Origin: Caldifarciminota bacterium
GTDB lineage: Bacteria; Hydrothermota; Hydrothermia; LBFQ01
Length of the DNA stretch: 64,000 nt
NCBI GenBank assembly: GCA_027003075.1
Contig: JALWYV010000040.1
Span: forward strand, 56,331 to 120,330
Reading direction: 5' to 3'
Below the pieces are notes generated by a model that worked only from the letters and a program-made list of their open reading frames with translations, made no database searches and had not been told where the DNA came from. The number at the start of each line of letters is the position of its first letter. The stretch's first letter is position 1. Position numbers and translations under genes: made by a program. This document shows, one piece after another, positions 16,625 to 24,937 of this stretch.

Positions 16625-18667
16625 GTGAAAAGGTACATGATAACCAGCGCCCTGCCTTATGCCAACGGCCCAATACACATAGGTCATCTGGCCGGTGCGT
16701 ACCTCCCCGCCGACATCTTCACCCGATTTCTAAGGATGAAGGGCGAGGACGTCATACACATATGCGGAACGGACGAGCATGGCGTGGCCATTACCCTCAG
16801 GGCGTTGAAAGAGGGCGTATCCCCGAAGGAACTCGTTGACAGGTACTACGAGAGGATAAAATCGGACTTCGCGAAGTTCGGGATAGACTTTGATCACTTC
16901 TCCCGTACGAGCCGTCCCATACACCATAAGAACGCTCAGAGTTTCTTCCTGCGCCTTTACGAAAAGGACTACCTCTACAAGGCCACGATGAAGCAGTTCT
17001 ACGACCCGAAAAGTGGCCGTTTCCTGCCAGATCGGTACGTCATAGGGACGTGTCCGTACTGCGGATATCCAGAGGCGAGAGGGGATCAGTGTGAGAAGTG
17101 CGGAAGGCAGATAGACCCGGAGGATCTCAAAGACCCAAAGTCCGCCCTTACCGGTGAACCCGTTATCCTGAAGGAAACCGTCCACTGGTTCTTTAAGCTT
17201 TCGGCCTTAAAGGAGCCTCTGAAAGAGTACGTCTCCCCTAAAGACTGGAAGCCCTTCGTGAAGGAGTTCGCCCTATCGTGGATTGAGGAGTTAAGGGACA
17301 GGGCGATAACGAGGGACCTTGACTGGGGGATACCCGTGCCTTTAGACGACCCCGACGCGAAGGGGAAGGTGATGTACGTCTGGTTTGAGGCCCCTATCGG
17401 GTACATATCCGCCACGATGGAGTGGGCGGAGCAGGTGAAGGGGGACCCGAAGGCATGGGAACCCTACTGGTTGGACGAGGACACTGTACTGGTTCACTTC
17501 ATAGGGAAGGACAACATAGTCTTCCACACGGTAATATGGCCGGCGATGCTCATCGCCCACGGGGATTATATCCTCCCCACGGACGTACCCGCTAACGCCT
17601 TCCTCAACCTTCAGGGACGTAAGCTCTCAACCTCCCGCGGTTATGCGATATGGGCCGACGAGCTGGTGGAAGCGGTAGGGCAGGACATAGCCCGCTACGC
17701 CGTGGCCCTGTACATACCGGAGAAGGACGACAGCGACTTCAACGTCAGGGACGCATTTACCCGGACGAACGCCGAGCTTGTAGACAACTTCGGAAACTTC
17801 GCCCAGCGAGTCCTCTCCTTCATAAACCGGTACATGGGTGGGAGAGTGCCGGAGCCGGGGGAGTTTACCCAGCAGGATAGGGATATACTCAACCTACTTG
17901 AGGAAACGGCTAAGAGGTACGAGGACCTCCTCCTCAAATACGAGATAAGGCTGGCCCTTCGGGAGGCCGTCAACCTCGGTGCGGAGGTCAACCGCTACTA
18001 CGAGCATCAGGCCCCGTGGAAGCTCAGGAAAGAGGACCCGGAGAGGGCAAGGACAGTACTTTACGTCGCCTTTCAGGTTCTGAAGGGCCTGTCGGCCATG
18101 TTCTACCCCTTCGTCCCCTCCTCCGTGGAGACCCTATGGGGGTACATGAATATCAGGGATACCTCCTTCTCCTCGCTCGTAAAACCCGATCCCTCACTCG
18201 CCGGGCATCCCATAAACGAGAGTAAACCCCTTTACCGGAAGGTGGAGGAGGAGACCATAAAGGCGTGGGAGGAGGAGCTGAAGAAGAGGTACGAGAAGGC
18301 GATCGGAAAGGCTACCGATGAAAAGAAAAAGGAGGAGATGCCCCGCATAAAGTACGAGGACTTTGCTAAGGTCAAACTCCGCGTGGCCAAAATCCTTGAG
18401 GCCGAGAGGATACCGAATACGGACAAACTCCTGAAACTCACCATAGACCTCGGGGACGAGAAGCGCACCCTCGTTGCCGGTATAGGCCACGTCTACAGAC
18501 CCGAAGAACTACCGGGTAAGTACATAGTGGTGGTCGCTAACCTGAAGAAGAAGAAACTCCGGGGTGTGGTGTCCGACGGTATGCTTCTGGCCGCCCACGA
18601 CGAGGAGGGTAACCCCGTCCTGCTCACCGTAGAGAAAGAGGTCCCTCCGGGGAGCGAGGTAAGTTAG
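16625..18667 (+). CDS. metG: Methionine-tRNA ligase with C-terminal tRNA-binding domain
   Basis: MetRS charges tRNA-Met in the cytoplasm. The 680 residues show PIHIGHLAGAY (HIGH motif), a zinc knuckle with CPYC and CEKC near residue 140, and a KMSKS variant GRKLSTSRG near 337. From about 575 on there is an EMAP/Trbp111-type tRNA-binding fold (FAKVKLRVAKILEAERIPNT). This is the long bacterial/archaeal type. The gene starts with GTG and overlaps the convergent comF stop by 4 bp. Confidence 0.96.
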   Translation: MKRYMITSALPYANGPIHIGHLAGAYLPADIFTRFLRMKGEDVIHICGTDEHGVAITLRALKEGVSPKELVDRYYERIKSDFAKFGIDFDHFSRTSRPIHHKNAQSFFLRLYEKDYLYKATMKQFYDPKSGRFLPDRYVIGTCPYCGYPEARGDQCEKCGRQIDPEDLKDPKSALTGEPVILKETVHWFFKLSALKEPLKEYVSPKDWKPFVKEFALSWIEELRDRAITRDLDWGIPVPLDDPDAKGKVMYVWFEAPIGYISATMEWAEQVKGDPKAWEPYWLDEDTVLVHFIGKDNIVFHTVIWPAMLIAHGDYILPTDVPANAFLNLQGRKLSTSRGYAIWADELVEAVGQDIARYAVALYIPEKDDSDFNVRDAFTRTNAELVDNFGNFAQRVLSFINRYMGGRVPEPGEFTQQDRDILNLLEETAKRYEDLLLKYEIRLALREAVNLGAEVNRYYEHQAPWKLRKEDPERARTVLYVAFQVLKGLSAMFYPFVPSSVETLWGYMNIRDTSFSSLVKPDPSLAGHPINESKPLYRKVEEETIKAWEEELKKRYEKAIGKATDEKKKEEMPRIKYEDFAKVKLRVAKILEAERIPNTDKLLKLTIDLGDEKRTLVAGIGHVYRPEELPGKYIVVVANLKKKKLRGVVSDGMLLAAHDEEGNPVLLTVEKEVPPGSEVS

Positions 18668-19299
18668 GCACCCCGTGCTATAGTCGCACCTATGACTTCA
18701 CCCGCCCCGGCCGACAGGAGGGCGGAAGCGGCGTGATAGAACGTGTTGCCCGTTGTTATGACGTCGTCCACGAGTACGACCCTCTCGCCGTTTAAACGGT
18801 ACAGGCATGAGAAGGCACCGGCAACGTTTTTAACCCTCTCGTCGGCGCTCAGGAGGGCCTGGGGTCTCGTGTACCTCCTCCTGAAGATGACCCTCTTAAC
18901 CGGTACACTTAGTTCCCTGCCCATGAGCTTTGCCAAGAGGACGGTCTGACTGAAACCCCTCTCCCGTACACGGGCGGGGTGTAAGGGCAGGGGGACGACC
19001 ACATCGGGAGACTCCTCCTTCAGGAGTTCGGCAAGGGACGGGGCAAAGACCTCGGCGATCGCCCGAATACCGCCGTACTTCATCTGCTCTATGGCCTCCC
19101 TTACCTTACCACCGTACCTGAAGAGCGAGTACACCCTGAACCCGTAGAAGGTCTTTGGCTCAAGTAGGAGGTTCTTCAGGATATCCTCCCAGCATACCTC
19201 ACATATACCCTCCTCACTCAAACGTTCCTCACATACCCGACACAGGGGAGGAAAAACGAAGTTGACAAGTGGTTCCCAGAGCGATCTGAGGAACTTCAA
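18664..19299 (-). CDS. comF: ComF family phosphoribosyltransferase-like protein
   Basis: The 211 residues have an N-terminal zinc ribbon (CRVC...CEVC, residues about 19-37), the ComF linker [18 protein letters not shown], and the PRPP loop [13 protein letters not shown] near 173-185. ComF proteins take part in DNA uptake or handle purine-like substrates; the exact reaction is not settled. It overlaps the end of queF by 4 bp and is transcribed with it. Confidence 0.9.
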   Translation of the reverse strand: MKFLRSLWEPLVNFVFPPLCRVCEERLSEEGICEVCWEDILKNLLLEPKTFYGFRVYSLFRYGGKVREAIEQMKYGGIRAIAEVFAPSLAELLKEESPDVVVPLPLHPARVRERGFSQTVLLAKLMGRELSVPVKRVIFRRRYTRPQALLSADERVKNVAGAFSCLYRLNGERVVLVDDVITTGNTFYHAASALLSAGAGEVIGATIARGA

Positions 19300-19682
19300 C
19301 TCTCCCCTTTGCTTCTCTCCACCTTAACGACCGTGTGAACGTTCCCTCTGGGGTTCCAATCCCCTATGACGATGAGTTTACGGGGTTTAAGCAGGTTCCA
19401 CAGAGCATCAAAGACCTCGTTAGTGGCCGCCTCGTGGGATATGTAACGGTTGCGGAACTTGTTCAGCCAGAGCTTAAGGGACTTCAGCTCCACGATGTAC
19501 TTATCGGGAATGTACTTGATGTAAAAGGTAGCAAAGTCCGGATAACCGGACCTCGGACACAGGCACGTGAACTCCGGAAAGGTTATCTCCACCCAGTAGT
19601 CCCTGTCGGGGTAGGGGTTCTCCCACGCCTCCAGTTCGGCCTGCTCTATGGCTATTTCACCGTACTTCTTCTCCCCTTCCAT
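19296..19682 (-). CDS. queF: NADPH-dependent 7-cyano-7-deazaguanine reductase
   Basis: QueF reduces preQ0 to preQ1 in queuosine synthesis. The 128 residues fit the short (type I) form. [14 protein letters not shown] carries the catalytic Cys and Asp; [21 protein letters not shown] carries the family's ELKS and the HE substrate residues. I chose ATG 19682 rather than 19718, because the family begins near here. It is followed by comF and preceded by a possible small membrane ORF, all probably from the promoter at 19887-19916. Confidence 0.92.
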   Translation of the reverse strand: MEGEKKYGEIAIEQAELEAWENPYPDRDYWVEITFPEFTCLCPRSGYPDFATFYIKYIPDKYIVELKSLKLWLNKFRNRYISHEAATNEVFDALWNLLKPRKLIVIGDWNPRGNVHTVVKVERSKGES

Positions 19683-19722
19683 CGCACGGAATTCTACGGG
19701 CGACCCTTGAGATAACACCGTT

Positions 19723-19863
19723 TCACTTAACTACAAACGTAAGCAGGGGGCCTCCTATGATAACTACGATAATCAGGATTATCTGAAGCATAAAGTACCA
19801 TCTGAGGTTAGTGAGGTATCCGGCCACGTACTCGGCGTTGGTTTCGTTAATCTCTCCCTCTAT
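19723..19863 (-). CDS. Possible small membrane protein with no standard start codon
   Basis: The minus strand is open for up to 46 codons and ends with a TGA 41 bp before queF. The peptide has a polar N-terminal half ([19 protein letters not shown]) and one clear membrane helix ([20 protein letters not shown]), so it looks like real protein. No ATG or TTG precedes it after the upstream TAA. Candidate starts are ATA 19863 (behind AGGGAGAAG), ATT 19851 or a late GTG 19827. It lies directly behind a good promoter. It may be a real gene with a rare start or a broken one. Confidence 0.4.
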   Translation of the reverse strand: MEGEINETNAEYVAGYLTNLRWYFMLQIILIIVVIIGGPLLTFVVK

Positions 19864-19886
19864 CTTCTCCCTGAACGATAAAGCGT

Positions 19887-19916
19887 ATTATAAACCGTGG
19901 ACGTGTCGGATTTCAA
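19887..19916 (-). promoter_or_regulatory. Promoter of the queF-comF unit
   Basis: TTGAAA (19911-19916) and TATAAT (19887-19892) on the minus strand are 18 bp apart, one of the best -35/-10 pairs in the window. It should drive the small ORF, queF and comF. Confidence 0.6.
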
Positions 19917-19954
19917 GGGAGTATCCTTTACCCCACACACCCGCAGTTCAACCT

Positions 19955-19960
19955 TAAAAT
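19955..19960 (+). promoter_or_regulatory. -10 box of tRNA-Ser
   Basis: TAAAAT lies 13 nt before the mature tRNA end. A closely similar CCTTAAAATACAC sequence lies before tRNA-Leu. Confidence 0.5.
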
Positions 19961-19973
19961 ACACTCCTCAAAC

Positions 19974-20063
19974 GGAGAGGTGCCCGAGCGGCCGAAGGGA
20001 CGCGACTGGAAATCGCGTGTCCCCCTGAACGGGGGACCGAGGGTTCAAATCCCTCCCTCTCCG
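19974..20063 (+). tRNA. tRNA-Ser (GGA)
   Basis: A 90-nt class II tRNA: acceptor GGAGAGG pairs with CCTCTCC, there is a long variable arm (CCCCC...GGGGG), the T loop is GGTTCAAAT, and the anticodon loop CTGGAAA reads GGA. CCA is not encoded. Confidence 0.95.
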
Positions 20064-20073
20064 CTTTCTTCCT

Positions 20074-20079
20074 TATAAT
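20074..20079 (+). promoter_or_regulatory. -10 box of tRNA-Tyr
   Basis: TATAAT lies 11 nt before the mature 5' end. Confidence 0.5.
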
Positions 20080-20090
20080 AGCCGCTTTAC

Positions 20091-20173
20091 GGTGGGGTAC
20101 CCGAGCGGCCAAAGGGGCCGGGCTGTAAACCCGGTGGCGTATGCCTTCGGGGGTTCAAATCCCTCCCCCACCA
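20091..20173 (+). tRNA. tRNA-Tyr (GTA)
   Basis: An 83-nt class II tRNA: acceptor GGTGGGG pairs with CCCCACC, the anticodon loop CTGTAAA reads GTA, and a variable arm and the GGTTCAAAT T loop are present. CCA is not encoded. Confidence 0.95.
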
Positions 20174-20178
20174 TTTCC

Positions 20179-20200
20179 GGGGCCGAAAGGCCCTTTTTTT
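20179..20200 (+). terminator. Intrinsic terminator after tRNA-Tyr
   Basis: The stem GGGCC-GAAA-GGCCC is followed by seven T. It ends the tRNA-Ser/tRNA-Tyr unit. Confidence 0.9.
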
Positions 20201-20368
20201 ATTGATTAAACCGCCCTGTATGGGTTTTTCCAGTTTCTGCGTGGAGTTGCCCCTACGTAATGAACCGTTTTTCCCTTTCTGCGTGTCTCCACAGGTTTCC
20301 CGATCCAAACCTGTTCCCGAAGTTGCGGAGGGATGAGAATCGGCGAATCCCCGGTTTCTTGCCGTCCT

Positions 20369-20374
20369 TAGAAT
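20369..20374 (+). promoter_or_regulatory. -10 box of the MFS gene
   Basis: TAGAAT lies 10 nt before the ATG at 20385. The 160 bases before it hold nothing else that I recognise. Confidence 0.45.
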
Positions 20375-20384
20375 CCCTGCTTTC

Positions 20385-21524
20385 ATGTCAAGAAGCGTTT
20401 ACTTCCTTGCGATAATAAGGTTCATCCTCGCCCTGTCCTTCTCCGTGTCCTGGCCCTTCATCCCCCTCTACCTGTCGGACAGGGGACTGTCCCCCTTTGA
20501 GGTGGGTATCTTTCTGACCTCCGCCGGTGTGTTCGGTACGTTGATCCGCCCCTTCATGGGTGCCTTCTCGGATAAGGTGGGCAGGGTGAGGCTCATACGG
20601 TTTCTACTGTACTTCCGGGCTATAACCCTGTTTATAACCTTCCTTTTCCTCCTCGGGAACGCACCCCTCTGGGGTTTCTTCCTCCTGCTGTTCCTCATCG
20701 TTATAGGGTTCTCCTCCTTCATCCCGATAGCCGACTCCTACGTTGCTGAGGCCAGTGACCGCGACAGGAGGGTGGTAGGGTTCGGTCTCATACGGCTGGC
20801 CATAAACGGGGGTTTCGCCCTCGGTTCGTTTCTGGCCTCTTTCCTCCTGAAGTACGGCTATCCCCCCCTTTTCCTGCTCTCTGCTGCTCTGGTATTCGTC
20901 GCCGCCACCCTATCCCTATTCCTCAGGGAGAATCAGGGTGCGACCCTGCGTCTGGCCCGGAGGATACAGTTCGCTCTTCCCGACCTCCGCTTCGTCCTCT
21001 TTGCCGTGGCCTCCATGTCCGTTTTCATACTCTCCTCCCAGCTCATAAACAACTTCAGCATATACGCCAACCGCTTCTTGGACGTTGAGAAGCACATGAT
21101 AGCCTACCTGTTCACCTTAAACGGCGTCCTCATACTCCTCTTCCAGATACCGGCCACCGCCCTGTCCCGACGGATAGGGTACGTCCCATCGGTCCTCTTC
21201 GGGGTCGTGGGCTGGGCCATCGCCTTCGCCGTAACCTTTCTGGCGGGGTCCTACCCCCACCTTGTGGTAGCGGTCGTCTTTATGACCCTGTCGGAGATAG
21301 TCGTGGTCCCGGTTATCATAGCATCGGCCTCCAACAGGGCGCCTGAAGGCCGGATGGGGGCGTACATGGGCTTCTGGAGTACGTTTCAGGGACTCGGCTA
21401 CACCCTCGGCCCCGCCTGGGGAGGTTTCCTGTTGGATACGTTTAACCGGGGGGCGTGGCTCGTTATGTCAGTCCAGTCCGTACTTACGGGAGTGGCGCTG
21501 ACTCTCCTCAAAGACCGTAAGTAA
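20385..21524 (+). CDS. Major facilitator superfamily transporter
   Basis: The 379 residues contain about 12 hydrophobic segments in two halves. The MFS motif A variant GAFSDKVGRVRLIR lies between helices 2 and 3 (residues about 58-71), and a second-half counterpart lies at ATALSRRIGYVPS. It belongs to the drug-exporter-like/MFS_1 group. The substrate cannot be told from sequence, and its neighbours (tRNAs and a peptidase) do not help. Confidence 0.9.
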   Translation: MSRSVYFLAIIRFILALSFSVSWPFIPLYLSDRGLSPFEVGIFLTSAGVFGTLIRPFMGAFSDKVGRVRLIRFLLYFRAITLFITFLFLLGNAPLWGFFLLLFLIVIGFSSFIPIADSYVAEASDRDRRVVGFGLIRLAINGGFALGSFLASFLLKYGYPPLFLLSAALVFVAATLSLFLRENQGATLRLARRIQFALPDLRFVLFAVASMSVFILSSQLINNFSIYANRFLDVEKHMIAYLFTLNGVLILLFQIPATALSRRIGYVPSVLFGVVGWAIAFAVTFLAGSYPHLVVAVVFMTLSEIVVVPVIIASASNRAPEGRMGAYMGFWSTFQGLGYTLGPAWGGFLLDTFNRGAWLVMSVQSVLTGVALTLLKDRK

Positions 21525-21539
21525 ACGGCCTTCCGACAG

Positions 21540-21545
21540 TACAAT
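21540..21545 (+). promoter_or_regulatory. -10 box of the M32 carboxypeptidase gene
   Basis: TACAAT lies 8 nt before ATG 21554. This favours that ATG over the TTG at 21548, which lies too close. Confidence 0.5.
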
Positions 21546-21553
21546 AGTTGACT

Positions 21554-23059
21554 ATGGAGACCTTAACAAAAAGCGCCTACGAGGAGTTGATTGAAGAGGT
21601 CAGACGGGTACATCACATAACGTCGGTCCGTAGCCTCCTCGGATGGGATCAGAGGACCCACATGCCCCGAAAGGCCGTGAAGTTCAGGGCCATGCAGTAC
21701 GCAGCCCTCACGGAGTACGCCTACAACTTCATAACCTCGGACAGGTTCGTTTCCCTGCTTGAGAGGGCGGAGAGCGAAGGGTACGCGGAAGGAAGCAGAG
21801 AAAGTATGAACCTGTACTGGTTGAGGAGGACCTACGAAAAGACCGTAAAGGTGCCGCTGGATCTTACCCTCAGGCTGATAAGGAAGACTACGGAAACTGA
21901 AGTGATCTGGAGGGAAGCGAAGGCCAAAGATAGGCCGGACCTCGTACTTCCCCACCTGAAGGAGATTGTGGAACTGGAGAGGGAGAAGGCCGCTTACCTC
22001 GGATACGAATCCGAGCCGTACGATGCCCTCTTAGACGGCTACGAGCCGGGCCTGAAAGCGGAACACGTGGAAAGGACCTTCTCCCTCCTCAAGGAGGAGA
22101 CGGTCAAACTCCTGAACAGGGTAAAGGAGGCGAGGGAGTCCGGGAGGGTTCCAGAGACGATAAGGGGACGTTTCCCGGTGGAGGACCAGAGGAGGTTTCA
22201 CCTCTTCCTTCTCAGGAGCATCGGGTACGACCTTGAGGCCGGAAGGTTAGACGAGACCACCCACCCCTTTGCCGTACGAATAACTCCCGGAGACGTACGC
22301 ATCACCACCCGCTACAAGGAGGACGACGTAACGGACGGCATATTCTCAACGCTCCACGAGATGGGACACGCCCTGTACGAGATGGGCGTTCCGGAGGAGT
22401 GGTTCGGTGAGCCTGTAGGTAGTACCTCATCGCTATCCGTCCACGAGTCCCAGTCCCGCTTCTGGGAGAACGTCATCGGCAGGAGTCCGGAGTTCTGGGA
22501 GAGGTTCTACCCCTACCTTCAGGCCTTCTTCCCGTCCCTCTATGACGTTTCCGTGGAGGGCTTCCTGTTCGCCGTTAACGATATGAAACCCTCCTTCATA
22601 AGGATAGAGGCGGACGAGCTGACGTACAACCTGCATATCATCCTCCGCTTTGAGCTGGAGAGGGACCTGATAAACGGCCGCTTAAACGTTGAGGACCTGC
22701 CGGAGGCATGGAACCAAAAGTTCAGGGAGATGTTCGGCATAACCCCGCCCACTTACCGGCAGGGCTTCCTTCAGGACATACACTGGTTCTCCGGAAGTTT
22801 CGGCTACTTCCCGACGTACGCCTTCGGGAACGTTATTGCCGCCCAGATAAGAAACAGCATGGGGAAAGACGTGGACATACCCTCCGCCGTACGCTCCGGC
22901 GACTTCGGGGTGATACTCGGATGGCTCAGGGAGAAGATACACAGGCACGGTTCCCTCTACCGGCCCATGGATCTGGTACGGAGGGCCACGGGTGAAGATC
23001 CCAACCCCGCATACCTCGTGGATTACCTGAGAGAGAAGGTGGAGCGGTTCTACGGCTGA
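21554..23059 (+). CDS. M32 family metallocarboxypeptidase (Taq type)
   Basis: This 501-residue zinc enzyme releases C-terminal amino acids from peptides in the cytoplasm. STLHEMGHALYEMG holds the HEXXH zinc site and HESQSRFWEN the third ligand Glu and the family's HES-Q motif. Length fits carboxypeptidase Taq (about 500 residues). The N-terminal SLLGWDQRTHMP is the M32 WDQ..MP motif. The start was chosen by the promoter. Confidence 0.95.
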   Translation: METLTKSAYEELIEEVRRVHHITSVRSLLGWDQRTHMPRKAVKFRAMQYAALTEYAYNFITSDRFVSLLERAESEGYAEGSRESMNLYWLRRTYEKTVKVPLDLTLRLIRKTTETEVIWREAKAKDRPDLVLPHLKEIVELEREKAAYLGYESEPYDALLDGYEPGLKAEHVERTFSLLKEETVKLLNRVKEARESGRVPETIRGRFPVEDQRRFHLFLLRSIGYDLEAGRLDETTHPFAVRITPGDVRITTRYKEDDVTDGIFSTLHEMGHALYEMGVPEEWFGEPVGSTSSLSVHESQSRFWENVIGRSPEFWERFYPYLQAFFPSLYDVSVEGFLFAVNDMKPSFIRIEADELTYNLHIILRFELERDLINGRLNVEDLPEAWNQKFREMFGITPPTYRQGFLQDIHWFSGSFGYFPTYAFGNVIAAQIRNSMGKDVDIPSAVRSGDFGVILGWLREKIHRHGSLYRPMDLVRRATGEDPNPAYLVDYLREKVERFYG

Positions 23060-23084
23060 CACCTACCGGGACACCTTTCCCCTA

Positions 23085-23090
23085 TATAAT
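23085..23090 (+). promoter_or_regulatory. -10 box of tRNA-Gln
   Basis: TATAAT lies 11 nt before the mature 5' end, as for tRNA-Tyr. Confidence 0.5.
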
Positions 23091-23101
23091 ATACTCCTCA
23101 C

Positions 23102-23173
23102 TGCGGGGTGGTGTAATTGGTAACACGCCTGACTCTGGATCAGGTGATCGGGGTTCGAGTCCCTGCCCCGCAG
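23102..23173 (+). tRNA. tRNA-Gln (CTG)
   Basis: 72 nt: acceptor TGCGGGG pairs with CCCCGCA, the anticodon loop CTCTGGA reads CTG, and the T loop is GGTTCGAGT. Seven T follow the discriminator base directly, so this arm may also help end transcription. Confidence 0.94.
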
Positions 23174-23207
23174 TTTTTTTTATTTGTGGCCCATCGGCCC
23201 TCAACCG

Positions 23208-23213
23208 TATAAT
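23208..23213 (+). promoter_or_regulatory. -10 box of the solute-binding lipoprotein
   Basis: TATAAT lies 3 nt before ATG 23217 and 15 nt before ATG 23229. The first is too close, so the second ATG is the better start. Confidence 0.45.
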
Positions 23214-23228
23214 CCCATGCGTCTTAAG

Positions 23229-24272
23229 ATGAGGAGAATTTTTCTGTTCCTTCTGTTCGTGGGAGCGGTGGGGGTATACGGATGCGGTAAAAACGAAATT
23301 ACGCTCTGGTACTACTTCGGAGAGATCCACGACTACCACTTCCGGAACCTTCTGAACCGCCTCTGGAAGCAGGTTCCCTTTTCGGTTATTCCCAGAAAGT
23401 TCAACTCCATACGGGAACTGGAAGACTCCCTTCTTAAGTCCCCTACAACACCCGATATTGCCCTTACGTACCCGTCAACTATTAAGGACCTCTACAAGTC
23501 CGGGCGCATAGCTCCGGTGGATACGGGGGAGGTACAACCTTTACTTGAAGGTTACTGTGAATTTGAAGGCAAAAAGTACTGCTGGCCAGTGTTTAAAAGT
23601 TTTGTCGGTTTTTACCTGAACGTTCCCCTCGCCCTGGAGGTGGGCATGGACACGGTCTTTAAACTTGATGACCTCCTGAATCTTCAGACGGAGTACGTCG
23701 TCCTCGGCATGTACGTATCGGCCACGCTTTACACCGCCTTCACCTTCGTGTACGCCTCCGAGGGTATGCCCCTGAAGGACGCTTGTGTTAAGGCGGGGGA
23801 GTTTTACTACGAGATATTGCATCGTCCGTACGTCAGGCTCTACCCCTCGCCCATACGGGCGCAGGAGGACATGATACTGGAGAGGATTGTTTTCCTCCCC
23901 GGCACGAGCGCCTACGCTCCGTACATTGAGAGGGAGGGTATAGCCCTGAAGTTCGTACCCCTGATAAACCGTAAGGGCGAGAAGGTACTCTTCCTCTCCG
24001 GCCCGGATCTCGTCCTGCTCAAGGACGGGGACCGCGATATGGCCACGCAGTTCGTTAAGGTCCTGTACAACAACCTCAAGAAAGACACGGTATGGAGGAG
24101 GTTCGGTTATATCCCCGCCGTTCAGTTGAAGGAAAAGAACCTGTACCACGATATGAACGTGGACGTCCCCCGTCAGGACCTGAGGAAACTGATAAGGAGC
24201 TTTATAGGGGCGGACTCCCTTGACACGTCGGCGGTGGAGAAGGTATGCTCTAAGTTCAGGGAGATAGACTGA
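23229..24272 (+). CDS. Extracellular solute-binding lipoprotein (family 1-like)
   Basis: The 347 residues have a lipoprotein signal MRRIFLFLLFVGAVGVYGC with Cys at about 19. A fold like ABC sugar-binding proteins follows: NEITLWYYFGE at the mature start, TPDIALTYPSTIKDLYKSG, and DLVLLKDGDRDMATQFVKVL near the end. It would capture a substrate in the periplasm, but no ABC permease or ATPase lies next to it. The next gene, an alpha/beta hydrolase, overlaps its stop (TGATG). Family assignment is from the general pattern and is moderate. Confidence 0.7.
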   Translation: MRRIFLFLLFVGAVGVYGCGKNEITLWYYFGEIHDYHFRNLLNRLWKQVPFSVIPRKFNSIRELEDSLLKSPTTPDIALTYPSTIKDLYKSGRIAPVDTGEVQPLLEGYCEFEGKKYCWPVFKSFVGFYLNVPLALEVGMDTVFKLDDLLNLQTEYVVLGMYVSATLYTAFTFVYASEGMPLKDACVKAGEFYYEILHRPYVRLYPSPIRAQEDMILERIVFLPGTSAYAPYIEREGIALKFVPLINRKGEKVLFLSGPDLVLLKDGDRDMATQFVKVLYNNLKKDTVWRRFGYIPAVQLKEKNLYHDMNVDVPRQDLRKLIRSFIGADSLDTSAVEKVCSKFREID

Positions 24273-24937
24273 TGCCCACCCTCCTCACCCTGCACCTCCT
24301 CGGAAGGGACGTGATCGTAATGCTCCCGCCGGATAGCCTGAGGAAGGGATACTTCCTGTTCCTCCACGGGTCTCTACTCTCTCCACGGGATTACACCCGC
24401 TACCTTGAGATCGTGGCCAGAGACGGATACGTGGTGGTCGCTCCCGCGTACAACATGCACGTTTTCGCGGATGCGGAGAGGTACGGGAGTGAGGCCATTG
24501 CTATTCTGGATTCGGTAAGGGCGATCTACGGGGATGGGGAAGCCTGCGTCGGTGGCCACTCTATGGGAGCATATATAGGTCTTAAAATTTACGAACGTTT
24601 CAAATGTGCCGTATTCCTCTCCCTTTACCTTCCGTTTGGAAGTGTGGACAGCATCCGTATTCCCGTCCTCCTCTTCTCCGGTGGCCGGGACGTCCTGACT
24701 CCCTACCCGTTCCATCAGAGGCCGCTCTTTGAGAGGGCGACATCCGACAGGGCTATGGTACTGATACCGGAGGCCACCCACAACGCCTACCTGAACGGAC
24801 CCGTCTGGGGGGACTTCATGGCGGGATGGCCACCGTTTGGTCAGAAAAGATTTTACGACCATATCGGAAAGGCGACGGTCAGGTTCCTGAACGGGTACCT
24901 CACCTCCCGAGGACGACCTCGTGCCACGGGACGTTGA
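24272..24937 (+). CDS. Alpha/beta hydrolase
   Basis: The 221 residues have the hydrolase fold landmarks: FLHGS oxyanion region near residue 31, the nucleophile elbow GGHSMGA near 93, an acid loop at SGGRDVLTPY and a catalytic His at EATHNAYL. It resembles chlorophyllase/PET-hydrolase-like esterases in layout. The substrate is unknown. It is translationally coupled to the solute-binding lipoprotein, and its end overlaps convergent recF by 38 bp. Confidence 0.8.
   Translation: MPTLLTLHLLGRDVIVMLPPDSLRKGYFLFLHGSLLSPRDYTRYLEIVARDGYVVVAPAYNMHVFADAERYGSEAIAILDSVRAIYGDGEACVGGHSMGAYIGLKIYERFKCAVFLSLYLPFGSVDSIRIPVLLFSGGRDVLTPYPFHQRPLFERATSDRAMVLIPEATHNAYLNGPVWGDFMAGWPPFGQKRFYDHIGKATVRFLNGYLTSRGRPRATGR

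Noticed and set aside
16048-16625. cas genes near the CRISPR array
   Set aside because: The flanking genes are a sirtuin and metG, and no Cas motif is seen anywhere in the window.
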